A DNA stretch of 64,000 nt, taken from contig JAQBQB010000028.1 of NCBI GenBank assembly GCA_028287235.1, positions 62,001 to 126,000 on the forward strand, in the 5' to 3' direction. Positions 42,489 through 51,281 of the stretch are shown here, in pieces (positions within the stretch are counted from its first letter, which is position 1; every line of letters starts with the position of its first letter). This stretch comes from Gemmatimonadota bacterium (GTDB lineage Bacteria > Gemmatimonadota > Gemmatimonadetes > Gemmatimonadales > Gemmatimonadaceae). The notes below the pieces were generated by a model. It was not told where the DNA came from. It saw nothing but the letters and a program-made list of their open reading frames with translations, and made no database searches. The position numbers were made by a program, and so were the translations under genes.

Positions 42489-45154
42489 GCACCGCGGAGG
42501 GCGGAGTCGCAATCGCGGCCGCGCCGTTCGGTTCGGCCGAGATGCTCGTCAGCCGGGTGCGCGCGTTGCGCGGCCCGAACTACTGGCGCCTCGCGCCGGT
42601 GATCGCGTGCGACGTGCGCCTGGGTGCACTCGAACGGGCAACGTCGGCGGAGCTCCCGGATTTCTGCGACCGGCTGCTCGCCTTCTTGCCGTCGCTGCGG
42701 GAACATCTCTGCGTCGGCGGCGCCTCGGGCGACTTCGCCGAGGCGCTGACCTCGGGCGCAGAGCTGACGTTCGTGCTCGAACGCGTCGCGCTCGAGCTGC
42801 AGAAGTTGGTGGGGTGCGACGTCTCGTTCGGCCGGGTGGTTCACTCGGGCGACACGGGTGTGTGGTGGGTCATCGTCGCCTACGACGAAGAGGACGTCGG
42901 GCTCGATGCGATGCACGACGCCGTACTCATCGTGCGCGCGTGTATCGACGGCGCGCCGCTCGAGGTCGGCGCCCTAGTGGCGGATTTACAGGATACATAT
43001 GAGCGTTCTCGGCTCGGGCCGTCCACGGCGGCCATCGTCGAAGAAGCCCGCCGGCGCGGGATTCCCGTGCGGCGGCTCAACTCCCGCTCGCTCGTCCAGC
43101 TCGGGCTGGGGCGCAACCTCCGTCGAATTCAGGCCACGATCAGCGAGAATACAGGCTCCATTGCCGTGGAGATCGCACAGAACAAGGAGGATACCAAGCG
43201 CGTGTTGAGCAACATCGGCCTCCCCGTCCCACTCGGCGGTGCGGTGCGATCGCTGGAGCACGCCATCGAGCTGGCCAACGAGATCGGCTATCCGGTGATC
43301 CTCAAACCGATCGACTCGAGCCATGGGCGCGGCATCTCCGGGCGTCTCGACTCGCCCGACGCCCTGCCCGATGCCTGGGAGCTCGCGCGCGTCGTCTCCC
43401 TTGGCGTGCTCGTCGAGCACTTTCATACCGGGCGAGATCACCGGGTGCTCGTGGTGAACGGCCGCACGGTGGCCTGCGCCGAGCGCGTACCGGCACATGT
43501 GGTGGGCGACGGCGAGCGCACGATCCGCGAGCTGATCGACGCCGCGAATCGCGACCCGCGACGCGGCGCGGGCCACCGCAAGATCCTCACGCATCTGCCC
43601 AACGACGAACGTACCGTGGCGTTCCTCGCCAAACATGCGCTGAGCCTCGACAGCGTGCCCCTGGTCGGAGAGCGGGTATCGCTTCGCGGCACGGCCAATC
43701 TCTCGACCGGCGGCACGTCCATCGACCGCACCGACGAGATGCATCCCGACAACGTCACCGCATGCGAGATGGCGGCGGCCATCGTGGGCCTCGACATCGC
43801 CGGGATCGACGTGCTCACCGCGGATATTTCCGTGCCCTTCCGCGACAACGGCGCCGTGCTCCTCGAGGTGAACGCGGCACCGGGAATCCGCATGCACACG
43901 CATCCCACGGAGGGCCGGTCGCGTAATGCAGCCGGACCGATCGTCGACATGCTCTATCCGCCGGGCACCGATGCCACGGTACCCATCCTCGCTGTCACCG
44001 GCACGAACGGGAAAACGACGACGGTCCGTCTGCTCGCCCATCTCTTCCGAAACACCGGCCATCATGTCGGCTTCACCACGACCGACGGCGTCTACATTCA
44101 CGATCGCCTGGTGATGGAGGGCGACATGACGGGTCCATTCGCCGCCAACATCATCCTGTCGAACCCGACGATCGACGTCGCGGTACTCGAGACGGCGCGC
44201 GGCGGGATTCTCCGCTCCGGCCTCGGCTTCGACGAATGCGACGTCGGTATCGTGCTCAACGTGGCGGCCGACCACCTTGGCCTACGAGGCATCAACACTG
44301 TAGAGCAGCTCGCCGACGCGAAGAGCGTGATTCCCGCGGTCGTCAAACGCGAGGGGCACGCGGTGTTGAACGCCGACGACGCGCTCGTGTACGCAATGCG
44401 CGAGAAGACGGGCGGCGACGTCGTGCTCTTCACGGCCTGCTCGTGGGCGGAGAATCCGCGCGTCGTCGAACATCTCGCGCGCGGCGGGATCGCGGTCTGC
44501 ATCGACGACGGCCAGTTCACCGTGCGGCGCGGCACGCTCCGCATTCCGATCGCGACCGAGCGCGAGGTACCGCTGATGCTCGGTGGCGCGGCGCGCTTTC
44601 AGCGCCAGAACGTTCTCGCGGCGATCGCCGCGGCATACGCTCGGGGAATGCGCTACGACGACGTGCGCGCCGGCCTGCTCTCCTTCTTCCCCTCCGCCGT
44701 GCAATCACCGGGTCGCCTCAACATCATCCCGCTGCGAAACGGCGCGCGCGCCATCGTCGACTACGCGCACAATCCGCCGGCTATCGCGGGGTTGGTGGAT
44801 CTGATCCGACGGATGCCGGCGCGCCGGCGAGTGGGAATCGTCACGGTACCCGGCGACCGGCGCGACGACGACATTCGCGAGGCGGGCCGCCTCTGCGCCG
44901 GATTCGACCATGTGATCATCAAGGAAGACCGGGATCTTCGCGGGCGCGAGCCGGGTGGTATCGCCGCGCTGCTGCGCGAGGGACTGGCGCAGTCGGGGCG
45001 CAACGGCGGATCCGTCGAGACGATTCCGAGCGCGCAGGTGGCCATCGAGCGTGGGATGGCGCTGGTGGGCCAGGACGATCTGCTGATCATCCTGGCCGAG
45101 AAGGTGCCGCAAACCCTCGCCGCGATTCGCGCCTATGCCGTCAACCGCGAATGA
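42449..45154 (+). CDS. cphA: Cyanophycin synthetase
   Basis: This 901-residue enzyme polymerises Asp and Arg onto cyanophycin using ATP. The N-terminal domain starts at residue 32 with MLVSRVRALRGPNYWRLAPV. The ATP-grasp region (about 185-500) has NEIGYPVILKPIDSSHGRGI and LEVNAAPGIRMHTHPTEGRS. The Mur-ligase-like region has the P-loop VTGTNGKTTTVRLLAHLF at about 516 and ETARGGILRSGLGFDECDVG. The C-terminal domain includes IVDYAHNPPAIAGLVDL. Length is normal for CphA. ATG at 42542 is an alternative start exactly at the conserved block, but 42449 has AAGGGG upstream. It overlaps the next gene as ATGA. Confidence 0.97.
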   Translation: MGEETGANRSGGLSTAEGGVAIAAAPFGSAEMLVSRVRALRGPNYWRLAPVIACDVRLGALERATSAELPDFCDRLLAFLPSLREHLCVGGASGDFAEALTSGAELTFVLERVALELQKLVGCDVSFGRVVHSGDTGVWWVIVAYDEEDVGLDAMHDAVLIVRACIDGAPLEVGALVADLQDTYERSRLGPSTAAIVEEARRRGIPVRRLNSRSLVQLGLGRNLRRIQATISENTGSIAVEIAQNKEDTKRVLSNIGLPVPLGGAVRSLEHAIELANEIGYPVILKPIDSSHGRGISGRLDSPDALPDAWELARVVSLGVLVEHFHTGRDHRVLVVNGRTVACAERVPAHVVGDGERTIRELIDAANRDPRRGAGHRKILTHLPNDERTVAFLAKHALSLDSVPLVGERVSLRGTANLSTGGTSIDRTDEMHPDNVTACEMAAAIVGLDIAGIDVLTADISVPFRDNGAVLLEVNAAPGIRMHTHPTEGRSRNAAGPIVDMLYPPGTDATVPILAVTGTNGKTTTVRLLAHLFRNTGHHVGFTTTDGVYIHDRLVMEGDMTGPFAANIILSNPTIDVAVLETARGGILRSGLGFDECDVGIVLNVAADHLGLRGINTVEQLADAKSVIPAVVKREGHAVLNADDALVYAMREKTGGDVVLFTACSWAENPRVVEHLARGGIAVCIDDGQFTVRRGTLRIPIATEREVPLMLGGAARFQRQNVLAAIAAAYARGMRYDDVRAGLLSFFPSAVQSPGRLNIIPLRNGARAIVDYAHNPPAIAGLVDLIRRMPARRRVGIVTVPGDRRDDDIREAGRLCAGFDHVIIKEDRDLRGREPGGIAALLREGLAQSGRNGGSVETIPSAQVAIERGMALVGQDDLLIILAEKVPQTLAAIRAYAVNRE

Positions 45155-46209
45155 CGGACCATCCCTTCCCGGATCCCGCCGGCGAAATCTGCATCGCGAC
45201 GCTGCACGCGGCGCGCGGAATCAATTTCTGGTCGCGCCGGCCGGTGATCCGCATGGACATGAGCGTGGGGGCGTATGACGACATCTCGTCGGCCGACGCG
45301 GGCGACACCACCGACCGGCTGGTTCGCGCAATGCCGGGACTCCACGAACATCACTGCAGCATCGGCGCTCCCGGTGGATTCGTGACGCGCCTGCGACGGG
45401 GAACCTACGCGCCGCACATCATCGAGCACGTGGCGCTCGAGCTACAATCGATGATCGGACACGATGTCGGATATGGACGCACCCGCGGCGGCGGCGCCCC
45501 CGGCGAATACACCGTCGTATTCGAACACCAGCACGAGCACGTGGGACTGCGCGCCGCGGCCCTGTCACTCGGCGTCGTACAACAGGCCTTCGCCGGCACG
45601 CTCGACAGCGTGGCACCGTTGGTGACCGAGCTCGCGATGCTCGCCGGGACCAACGACACTCCTGCGATCGATCAACGCGTGCTGTGCGGCATCACGGGAG
45701 GAAGCGGCCGCGCCGAGACTCGGCAACATCTCATCGAACGTCTCGCGACCGCCGGCATTTCCAACGCATTGGTGATCGACGTCTCTCCGGCCGATCTCCT
45801 CCAGGCCGGTATTCCCTACTCGCGGTCGGAGGTCGCGGTCGTGCTCGACGCCGAGCTCACCGACGTGCCGCAGCGCTACCGGGCAGCCGACCATGCACGC
45901 CGGCTCGTCGGTATCCTCGCCGACGCCGTGCAACGCGACGGTGTCGTGATCTGTCCGGCCAAGGACTGGGAGCTTCAGGACTACGCACGCGATCAGGACT
46001 GCCGCGTCGCGATCTTCGCCTCGGACGACGACGTGACGACGCGCGACCAGAAGGTGGCGATGGCGGTTGGACGCGTTCGCGACGGCCAGATCGTTCTCCA
46101 AAACTGCGGCGATCCGATTTCGGCTGGCCTCGTGCGCGACGACTCTCCTGTCGCGCCGCAGGTCGCCGCTGCGCTCACCGAGTACATCATCCGAAACCAT
46201 GCCGAATGA
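45151..46209 (+). CDS. Truncated cyanophycin synthetase-like protein lacking ATP-grasp
   Basis: This 352-residue protein aligns with CphA in two separate parts. Residues 14-165 match the CphA N-terminal domain (IATLHAARGINFWSRRPVIR, APHIIEHVALELQSMIGHDV, EHQHEHVGLRAAALSLGVV). The ATP-grasp domain is missing entirely. From about residue 177, VLCGITGGSGRAETRQHLIE stands where CphA has VTGTNGKTTT, so the P-loop Lys-Thr pair is gone. Then ALVIDVSPADLLQAGIPYSR and VAVVLDAELTDVPQRYRAAD match the rest of the Mur core, with about 35 residues deleted. It cannot be a normal synthetase and may bind polymer or CphA. It overlaps cphA by ATGA and the next gene by 11 bases. Confidence 0.85.
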   Translation: MTDHPFPDPAGEICIATLHAARGINFWSRRPVIRMDMSVGAYDDISSADAGDTTDRLVRAMPGLHEHHCSIGAPGGFVTRLRRGTYAPHIIEHVALELQSMIGHDVGYGRTRGGGAPGEYTVVFEHQHEHVGLRAAALSLGVVQQAFAGTLDSVAPLVTELAMLAGTNDTPAIDQRVLCGITGGSGRAETRQHLIERLATAGISNALVIDVSPADLLQAGIPYSRSEVAVVLDAELTDVPQRYRAADHARRLVGILADAVQRDGVVICPAKDWELQDYARDQDCRVAIFASDDDVTTRDQKVAMAVGRVRDGQIVLQNCGDPISAGLVRDDSPVAPQVAAALTEYIIRNHAE

Positions 46210-47143
46210 TCGCGACGACGTGCCGCACGTGGCACGTGGGAATCAGACACGGCCGCGTGAACGCGCCGACTCCACCGGCGCCGAGGGCGCGCTGGTGTTG
46301 CTTGGCGGCGCGTGCACGCCGCGCGGCCACGCGCTGCGATCCTTTCTCGAACTCTCCGGCGCGTTGGCTGGAGCGCCGATCGTCGTTCTCACCGCCGCGA
46401 GCGCGGACCCCGAAGAGAGCGCGTGGTACTGGGCCGGAGCGTTCAAGTCGATCGGCGCCGGCAACGTCACGATTCCCATGTTCGACCGCGCCGATGAAAT
46501 GCGCGACCGTGTGATCGCTCACACGATCGACCAGGCCGGTGGTGTGTTCCTCGGCGGAGGCGATCAGGTGAGGCTGGTCGGCGCACTGAGCGGAACGCGA
46601 ACCGCGTCGGCGATCGTGAGTCTATTCCGCCGCGGCGGCACCGTGTGCGGCACGAGCGCCGGGGCCGCGGCGCTCACCGAGCTCACGATGTCGGGCGGCG
46701 AGGTCGACGAAGAGGGGAGTCTCGTGGAGCAGTACATCGGTCCGGGCCTCGGCCTCCTCGGCTTCGGAGCGATCGTCGACACCCACTTCTCGGAGCGCCG
46801 ACGGCTGCAGCGGCTCTTTCTGGTGATCGCGTCGAACCCCGGACTGTTCGGCTTGGGAATCGACGAAGACACGGCGCTGGTGGTGCGCGGGGGCATTGGC
46901 GAAGTGCGAGGCGCCGGCGCGGTGACCTTCGTCGACGGCCGCGACACGGTGCGATTCGACAACGCCGCGGAGCTGGAGAAAGGGCGCCAGCTCACGCTCA
47001 GCCATTTGCGCGTAGGGATCGTCGGCACGCACTATCGCCTCCACCTCGGCGCGCGCGAGCTGCTGGACCTGGTGGTGCTATCGCGCGGCGATCAGGGCGT
47101 GCGCAGCCAGTCCATCGCCACGTCGCGCGACGCGAACTCGTGA
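46199..47143 (+). CDS. Second cyanophycinase-like S51 peptidase
   Basis: The ATG at 46199 gives 314 residues, with an N-terminal extension of about 30 residues. The nucleophile region is GGTVCGTSAGAAALTELTM, the oxyanion side GGVFLGGGDQVRLVGAL, the His site LLGFGAIVDTHFSERRRLQR and the signature LFGLGIDEDTALVV. All S51 catalytic elements are therefore kept, and activity is likely. The middle (GEVDEEGSLVEQYIGPGLGL) differs from the cphB at 41643, so substrate or polymer end preference could differ. It is the last gene of the cyanophycin cluster and runs 52 bases into the convergent gene at 47092. Confidence 0.88.
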   Translation: MPNDRDDVPHVARGNQTRPRERADSTGAEGALVLLGGACTPRGHALRSFLELSGALAGAPIVVLTAASADPEESAWYWAGAFKSIGAGNVTIPMFDRADEMRDRVIAHTIDQAGGVFLGGGDQVRLVGALSGTRTASAIVSLFRRGGTVCGTSAGAAALTELTMSGGEVDEEGSLVEQYIGPGLGLLGFGAIVDTHFSERRRLQRLFLVIASNPGLFGLGIDEDTALVVRGGIGEVRGAGAVTFVDGRDTVRFDNAAELEKGRQLTLSHLRVGIVGTHYRLHLGARELLDLVVLSRGDQGVRSQSIATSRDANS

Positions 47144-47460
47144 ATCTCGCGGCCGGTGAGGTTCACGATCTGGCGCAAGGCGATCCGATGCACCACGGTC
47201 AGGCCGATCACGGCGCTCTTGATCACATACGGCTCGTTGTGCGAGACGAGCTCGCGCAACGCGGCGATGACGGCCAGGGACATCCGCGATCCCGAGACGT
47301 CGGTGATCGCGAGGAGCGACTTCGGCGGCCGCGCGGAGACGAGGGCCTTGGCCTCCCGAATCGCCTCGAACGCTTCGTCGTCGGTGCGGATGTTGGTGAA
47401 ATCGAAGCTGACGAGTGCAACGCCGACTTCTGGTCGAATGCTGGTGCGAGCCACCTTCAT
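47092..47460 (-). CDS. Small alpha/beta protein, possibly STAS/SpoIIAA-like
   Basis: This 122-residue protein reads MKVARTSIRPEVGVALVSFD and then FTNIRTDDEAFEAIREAKAL. The strand-helix alternation (SLLAITDVSGSRMSLAVIAA, VIKSAVIGLTVVHRIALRQI) recalls SpoIIAA/STAS-like folds, but I cannot assign the family with certainty. There is no signal peptide. The 3' end overlaps the convergent S51 gene by 52 bases. It lies 114 bases downstream of the Lgt-like gene on the same strand. Confidence 0.6.
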   Translation of the reverse strand: MKVARTSIRPEVGVALVSFDFTNIRTDDEAFEAIREAKALVSARPPKSLLAITDVSGSRMSLAVIAALRELVSHNEPYVIKSAVIGLTVVHRIALRQIVNLTGREIHEFASRDVAMDWLRTP

Positions 47461-47574
47461 CGGCGGGCTCCCAAGGAGGGGTTGAGCGGAGGTATCGGCA
47501 GCAGGGCGGGGCCCACTGAACGAACAGGAACGAATTAATGCAGGTCCGGCGCCACGAACCGCTGGATCCGCCTA

Positions 47575-48438
47575 CTACCCCGCCCGCACGGTTTCGATCG
47601 GCACGGGGCGCCGCACCAAGAGGACCAGCGCGCCAATCAGCAGCAGGCCAGCCGCGTACTGGCCGGGCGTAAATCCAAAGTACCGCACGTCGGCCACGCG
47701 CAGCGTATCGAACGCGAGCCGCATGGGCGCGTACACGAGCGCAAACGTGGCGACCCACGCCCCGGGCCGCTTGAGCCACGCGGGCCTCGTCCGATCGAGC
47801 CACAGAAAGAGCGGCACCACGACGAACGTCAGATACAGAAACTCATACCAGCCGAGGTCGTGAAAGCCGAGGCGCGTGAACTGATCGGCCGCGGGAAGGG
47901 GCAATCCCGCATCGGCGTACACACCGGCGATGTACGCGCGCGCGCGCGCCGACGACAGGCTGATCGCCAGCGGGAAGCTCGTGATCGTTCCCGGATGATC
48001 GTGAGCGAGCGAGCATGCGATACGACCAACGGCCCAGCCGAAGGGAGCCACGTACGCCACGGCGTCGAGATACGCCCACTTCACCTGGCGCGGCAGCGAC
48101 GCGCCTTTTGTGCGAAGGTAGAGGACCGCGCCGAGCGCGCCGCCCAACATACCGCCGAACGAGCTGACATCCTCCCACACCTTGAAGATGAGGAGCGGAT
48201 TTCGCGCCACCTTGTCGGGGAAGTAGAGCAGCAGCGAGAACAGGTGTGCGACCACGAAGCCGGTGACGAGGATGTACCACGCCATCCCCATCCCCGTCTC
48301 GACGTCGAGTCCCAACTGGCGCATGCGGCGGCGGTACATCGCTTCGCCGACCAGCACCGCGATCATCAGAATGGCGCCGAACGCCTGGAGCCTGATCGGA
48401 CCGAACGCGATGCTCGGCTGTTGGATGAATGGGATCAC
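47575..48438 (-). CDS. Prolipoprotein diacylglyceryl transferase-like membrane protein
   Basis: From GTG at 48438 this is a 287-residue protein with about seven helices, starting VIPFIQQPSIAFGPIRLQAF as Lgt does. GGMLGGALGAVLYL replaces the usual HGG motif, so the His of the family's catalytic site is Phe here (SFGG). The Arg of GRIACSLAHDHPG is kept, as is an Arg near the end (FDTLRVADVRYFGFTPGQ). Lgt transfers diacylglycerol to the lipobox Cys. It may be a diverged paralogue with another lipid substrate. An ATG at 48486 would overlap glgA by 29 bases, and I consider GTG more likely. Confidence 0.8.
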   Translation of the reverse strand: MIPFIQQPSIAFGPIRLQAFGAILMIAVLVGEAMYRRRMRQLGLDVETGMGMAWYILVTGFVVAHLFSLLLYFPDKVARNPLLIFKVWEDVSSFGGMLGGALGAVLYLRTKGASLPRQVKWAYLDAVAYVAPFGWAVGRIACSLAHDHPGTITSFPLAISLSSARARAYIAGVYADAGLPLPAADQFTRLGFHDLGWYEFLYLTFVVVPLFLWLDRTRPAWLKRPGAWVATFALVYAPMRLAFDTLRVADVRYFGFTPGQYAAGLLLIGALVLLVRRPVPIETVRAG

Positions 48439-48457
48439 CAGCTGGCCGTCCGCTCGC

Positions 48458-50056
48458 TCACGCTGGAGCCGCCACGGTGCCTGCAACGCTTCCCATGACC
48501 CGCCGGTAGACGTTCAGGTATTTCACCGCCGACTGATCCCAGCCGAAGTCGCGCAACATCGCGGAGCGCATCATGGCGAGCCAGCCGTCGGGCTCCTCGA
48601 ACTGGTCGATCGCCCGCGCTACGGCGCGGGTGAAATCGTCCGGCGTGTAGTCGTCAAACAGAAACCCCGTGACGCCGTCTTCGATCGTGTCGGCCAACCC
48701 GCCCACGCGGCGGGCGATCGGAATCGTTCCGTACCGCTGGGCGCGCATCTGCGTGAGCCCGCACGGCTCGTACTGCGACGGCATGAGACACATGTCTGCG
48801 CCGGCCAGCACCCGGTGCTCGAGCTCATCGCTGAACCGCGTCTCGACCACGATCCGGTTCGGGGCGCGGTTCGCGATCGCGCGCAACGCCGTCTCGTAGC
48901 GCGGCTCACCCGCGCCGAGAAAGAGGAACTGCGCGTCGAACGCGAAGTAGTTCGGGTTGCCGAGGATCAGGTCGAGCCCTTTCTGCGATACCAGCCGGGC
49001 GCTCATCGCGACAATCGGCATCTCGTCGGTCGGCCGGAGGCCCGTCTCGCGCTGCAGCGCGTACCGGCACTCGAGCTTTCCGGCCAGGGAATCGACGGAG
49101 TAGTTCTCCGCCAGGAGCGGGTCCGTCGCCGGATCCCAGAGCTGTTGGTCGATACCGTTCGCGATACCCACGAACCGGTCGCGCAGCGACACGAACACGC
49201 CGTCGAGGCCGAAGCCGCCGGCGAAGGTGCGCAGCTCGTGCGCGTGGGTCGGGCTCACGGTCGTCACGGCATCGGCGAAGACCAGCCCTCCCTTCAGCAT
49301 GTTCATCTGTCCGTGCCACTCGAGCTGACGCCAGTTGAACAACGCGGGCGGCAACCCGAGGTCAGCCATCGACGCCGGCGGAAAGTGCCCCTGAAACCCC
49401 GCGTTGTGCACCGACAGCACGACCTTCACCCGCCGGTACCGCTCGTCCGAGGAGAACTTGGTGCGCAGATAAACCGGAGCGAGCGCCGTATGCCAGTCGT
49501 GCACGTGCACGAGCACCGGATCCGACCCCGCGATGGTCGGAAGTGCGGCAAGCGCCGCCATGCTGAAGCAGGCGTACCGGCGGGCGTTGTCCGGAAAATC
49601 ACTGCCCGGTGGACCGTAGATGTACGGCCGCGCGAAATACGCCTCGCTCTCGATGAAGTACACGCTCGCACGTCCCAGCGGACCGTTCGGCCGCGAAGGA
49701 AGCTTCCAGAGGCGAACCGTCTCGCGGCGCGGCCCCACCTGGACGTGAAACTCCGGTCCCACCGGCTCGATATCGGGAGCGGTCGCTCTCACGGCGTCGT
49801 ACAGCGGCATGACGACCGCGGTGCGAATCCCCGCTGCGGACTGGAAGCGGGCAAGGCTGTTCACCGCCTCGCCAAGCCCGCCGCTCCGCGCAAAGGGCGC
49901 CAGCTCGGCCACGACGTGCACGACGCACGCATCGCGTCCGTCCGCCGTCTGCAGCGGCGACGGCGTAGTCGGAGCGGCGGGTACGGCCGGCGGAGCGCTG
50001 GTCAACGAGATGACCGGCGCCGCTGGTCGAGTGCTGCGGTGCGGCAGGTTTTTCAT
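48458..50056 (-). CDS. glgA: Glycogen synthase, GT5 family
   Basis: The ATG at 50056 follows an AGGAA RBS and gives 532 residues. About 40 Pro/Ala-rich residues precede the catalytic domain, which starts ACVVHVVAELAPFARSGGLG. The family's KTGGL loop is read here as RSGGL, so the ADP-glucose-binding Lys is Arg. Other motifs are intact: VHVHDWHTALAPVYL, FSVHNAGFQGHFPP-like, and the C-terminal SQYEPCGLTQMRAQRYGTIP and RRVGGLADTIED. The enzyme extends alpha-1,4-glucan from ADP-glucose. It is 19 bases upstream of the Lgt-like gene, which may be co-transcribed. Confidence 0.93.
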   Translation of the reverse strand: MKNLPHRSTRPAAPVISLTSAPPAVPAAPTTPSPLQTADGRDACVVHVVAELAPFARSGGLGEAVNSLARFQSAAGIRTAVVMPLYDAVRATAPDIEPVGPEFHVQVGPRRETVRLWKLPSRPNGPLGRASVYFIESEAYFARPYIYGPPGSDFPDNARRYACFSMAALAALPTIAGSDPVLVHVHDWHTALAPVYLRTKFSSDERYRRVKVVLSVHNAGFQGHFPPASMADLGLPPALFNWRQLEWHGQMNMLKGGLVFADAVTTVSPTHAHELRTFAGGFGLDGVFVSLRDRFVGIANGIDQQLWDPATDPLLAENYSVDSLAGKLECRYALQRETGLRPTDEMPIVAMSARLVSQKGLDLILGNPNYFAFDAQFLFLGAGEPRYETALRAIANRAPNRIVVETRFSDELEHRVLAGADMCLMPSQYEPCGLTQMRAQRYGTIPIARRVGGLADTIEDGVTGFLFDDYTPDDFTRAVARAIDQFEEPDGWLAMMRSAMLRDFGWDQSAVKYLNVYRRVMGSVAGTVAAPA

Positions 50057-50253
50057 CTGCAATTCCTCGGATCGTCGGAGCGATCACGATCGTAATTCAC
50101 ATTATCCCGTCCCCGTCGTCGGCGCCATGGCCAGCGAACGGGCAGGCTCGGCAAACGGGCGACCGAGACAGGCTCGTTACCCCGTCAGGAGATTCCCGCT
50201 TGCGCGGCACGCCTTTCTGCCGTAACCGTGTCGTTACTCACAGGGAGGGCGAC

Positions 50254-50514
50254 GTGGCCCGATCGATCGTTAAGGGAGCGCTTGCGCTCGTACTATTGCA
50301 AGCTGCGTGTCAGCAGCGAAACGCGGACATCCGGGAGTTTCCGCGCGAGTGCCCGCCAGGGTGGGCATTCCTCTTCACGGACTACACGACGCCGAAAGGT
50401 GTCATCGTGTGCCGCAGGTCGTCCGCCGACTCGGCCAAGCCGCCTCCCGGTCCGCCCCGCGAGTCGCGGGCGTCGACCGGGGCTCAAATAGTCTTGAGCT
50501 CTCCCTCGAGGTAG
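50254..50514 (+). CDS. Small hypothetical lipoprotein
   Basis: I take GTG at 50254, preceded by AGGGAGGG, as the start, giving 86 residues. The signal is ARSIVKGALALVLLQAAC with a lipobox-like QAAC. The mature part has two more Cys (RECPPGWAFLF, GVIVCRRSS) that could pair, and a Pro-rich tail. There is no recognised family. It overlaps the convergent membrane-protein gene by 31 bases. Confidence 0.5.
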   Translation: MARSIVKGALALVLLQAACQQRNADIREFPRECPPGWAFLFTDYTTPKGVIVCRRSSADSAKPPPGPPRESRASTGAQIVLSSPSR

Positions 50515-50711
50515 CCGAGGATCGCGAGCGCCACCGGAATGGCGGCGAGGATGACCGCCGCCGACGTGATGAGCCACCGGTGGTGCATGCGGGACGACAG
50601 GCCCGGAATCACGGCGCTCAACAACAACGCCACCCCAATGAGGGTGGCGTCGAGAAACAAGCCGAGGATCGCGCCCGAGACCGTGCTCCAGAGCAAGATC
50701 GAGGTTCGCAC
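50484..50711 (-). CDS. Small membrane protein with two helices
   Basis: This 75-residue protein is nearly all hydrophobic: ILLWSTVSGAILGLFLDATL and WLITSAAVILAAIPVALAIL, joined by a short loop RMHHR. The C terminus GYLEGELKTI is polar. There is no family I recognise. It starts 18 bases downstream of the L,D-transpeptidase on the same strand, so they are probably one transcript. Confidence 0.6.
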   Translation of the reverse strand: MRTSILLWSTVSGAILGLFLDATLIGVALLLSAVIPGLSSRMHHRWLITSAAVILAAIPVALAILGYLEGELKTI

Positions 50712-50729
50712 CGGAGCCGCGCGCGAGGG

Positions 50730-51281
50730 CTACGGCTTGATCTGAATGACGGCGCCGTTCGGTACCGCGCGCCAGATCTCTTCAATCTCCGCGTTGGTCA
50801 CCGCGATGCAGCCTTCCGTCCAATCGTACTCCCGATGCGCGGCACCCAGATCGGCGTACGCGGGTGGCAGGCCGTGGATCATGATGTCGCCGCCCGGCGA
50901 CGAGCCGAGCGAGTTCGCGCGCTGCACGTGCGCCGCATCCGGATACGAGATGTGGAGCGACATGTGGTACTTGCTCTGCGGGTTCCGGAAGTCGATGTGG
51001 TACACGCCTTCGGGGGTCCGGCCGTCGCCGATCTTGATCTTGTCGCCGGTAGGCTGCTTGCCGAGCGCGACCTGATAGGTGCGCACCGGGAAGCCACCCT
51101 GGAAGAGCGTCAGCGTGTGCTTCGTCTTCTCGACCACCAGGCTATCGGCGAGAATCTGGCCCTTGATCCCGACCACCGGCGTATGGCTGATCGTCGGCGT
51201 CACGATGCTCGCCCGCGAGGCGGACGTATCGCGCGGGGCACCAGACAGCAGGGCGGCAACGCCGAGCAACGGAAAGAGCAT
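50730..51281 (-). CDS. L,D-transpeptidase (YkuD family)
   Basis: With the ATG at 51281 this 183-residue protein begins MLFPLLGVAALLSGAPRDTS, a signal sequence. The YkuD catalytic domain has VVEKTKHTLTLFQGGFPVRT, VALGKQPTGDKIKIGDGRTP, the His motif DIMIHGLPP and the nucleophile motif DWTEGCIAVTNAEIEEI with the catalytic Cys. The family forms 3-3 crosslinks in peptidoglycan or attaches lipoproteins to it, in the periplasm. The upstream frame to 51506 lacks a plausible start. It is divergent from the ABC exporter at 51467. Confidence 0.9.
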   Translation of the reverse strand: MLFPLLGVAALLSGAPRDTSASRASIVTPTISHTPVVGIKGQILADSLVVEKTKHTLTLFQGGFPVRTYQVALGKQPTGDKIKIGDGRTPEGVYHIDFRNPQSKYHMSLHISYPDAAHVQRANSLGSSPGGDIMIHGLPPAYADLGAAHREYDWTEGCIAVTNAEIEEIWRAVPNGAVIQIKP

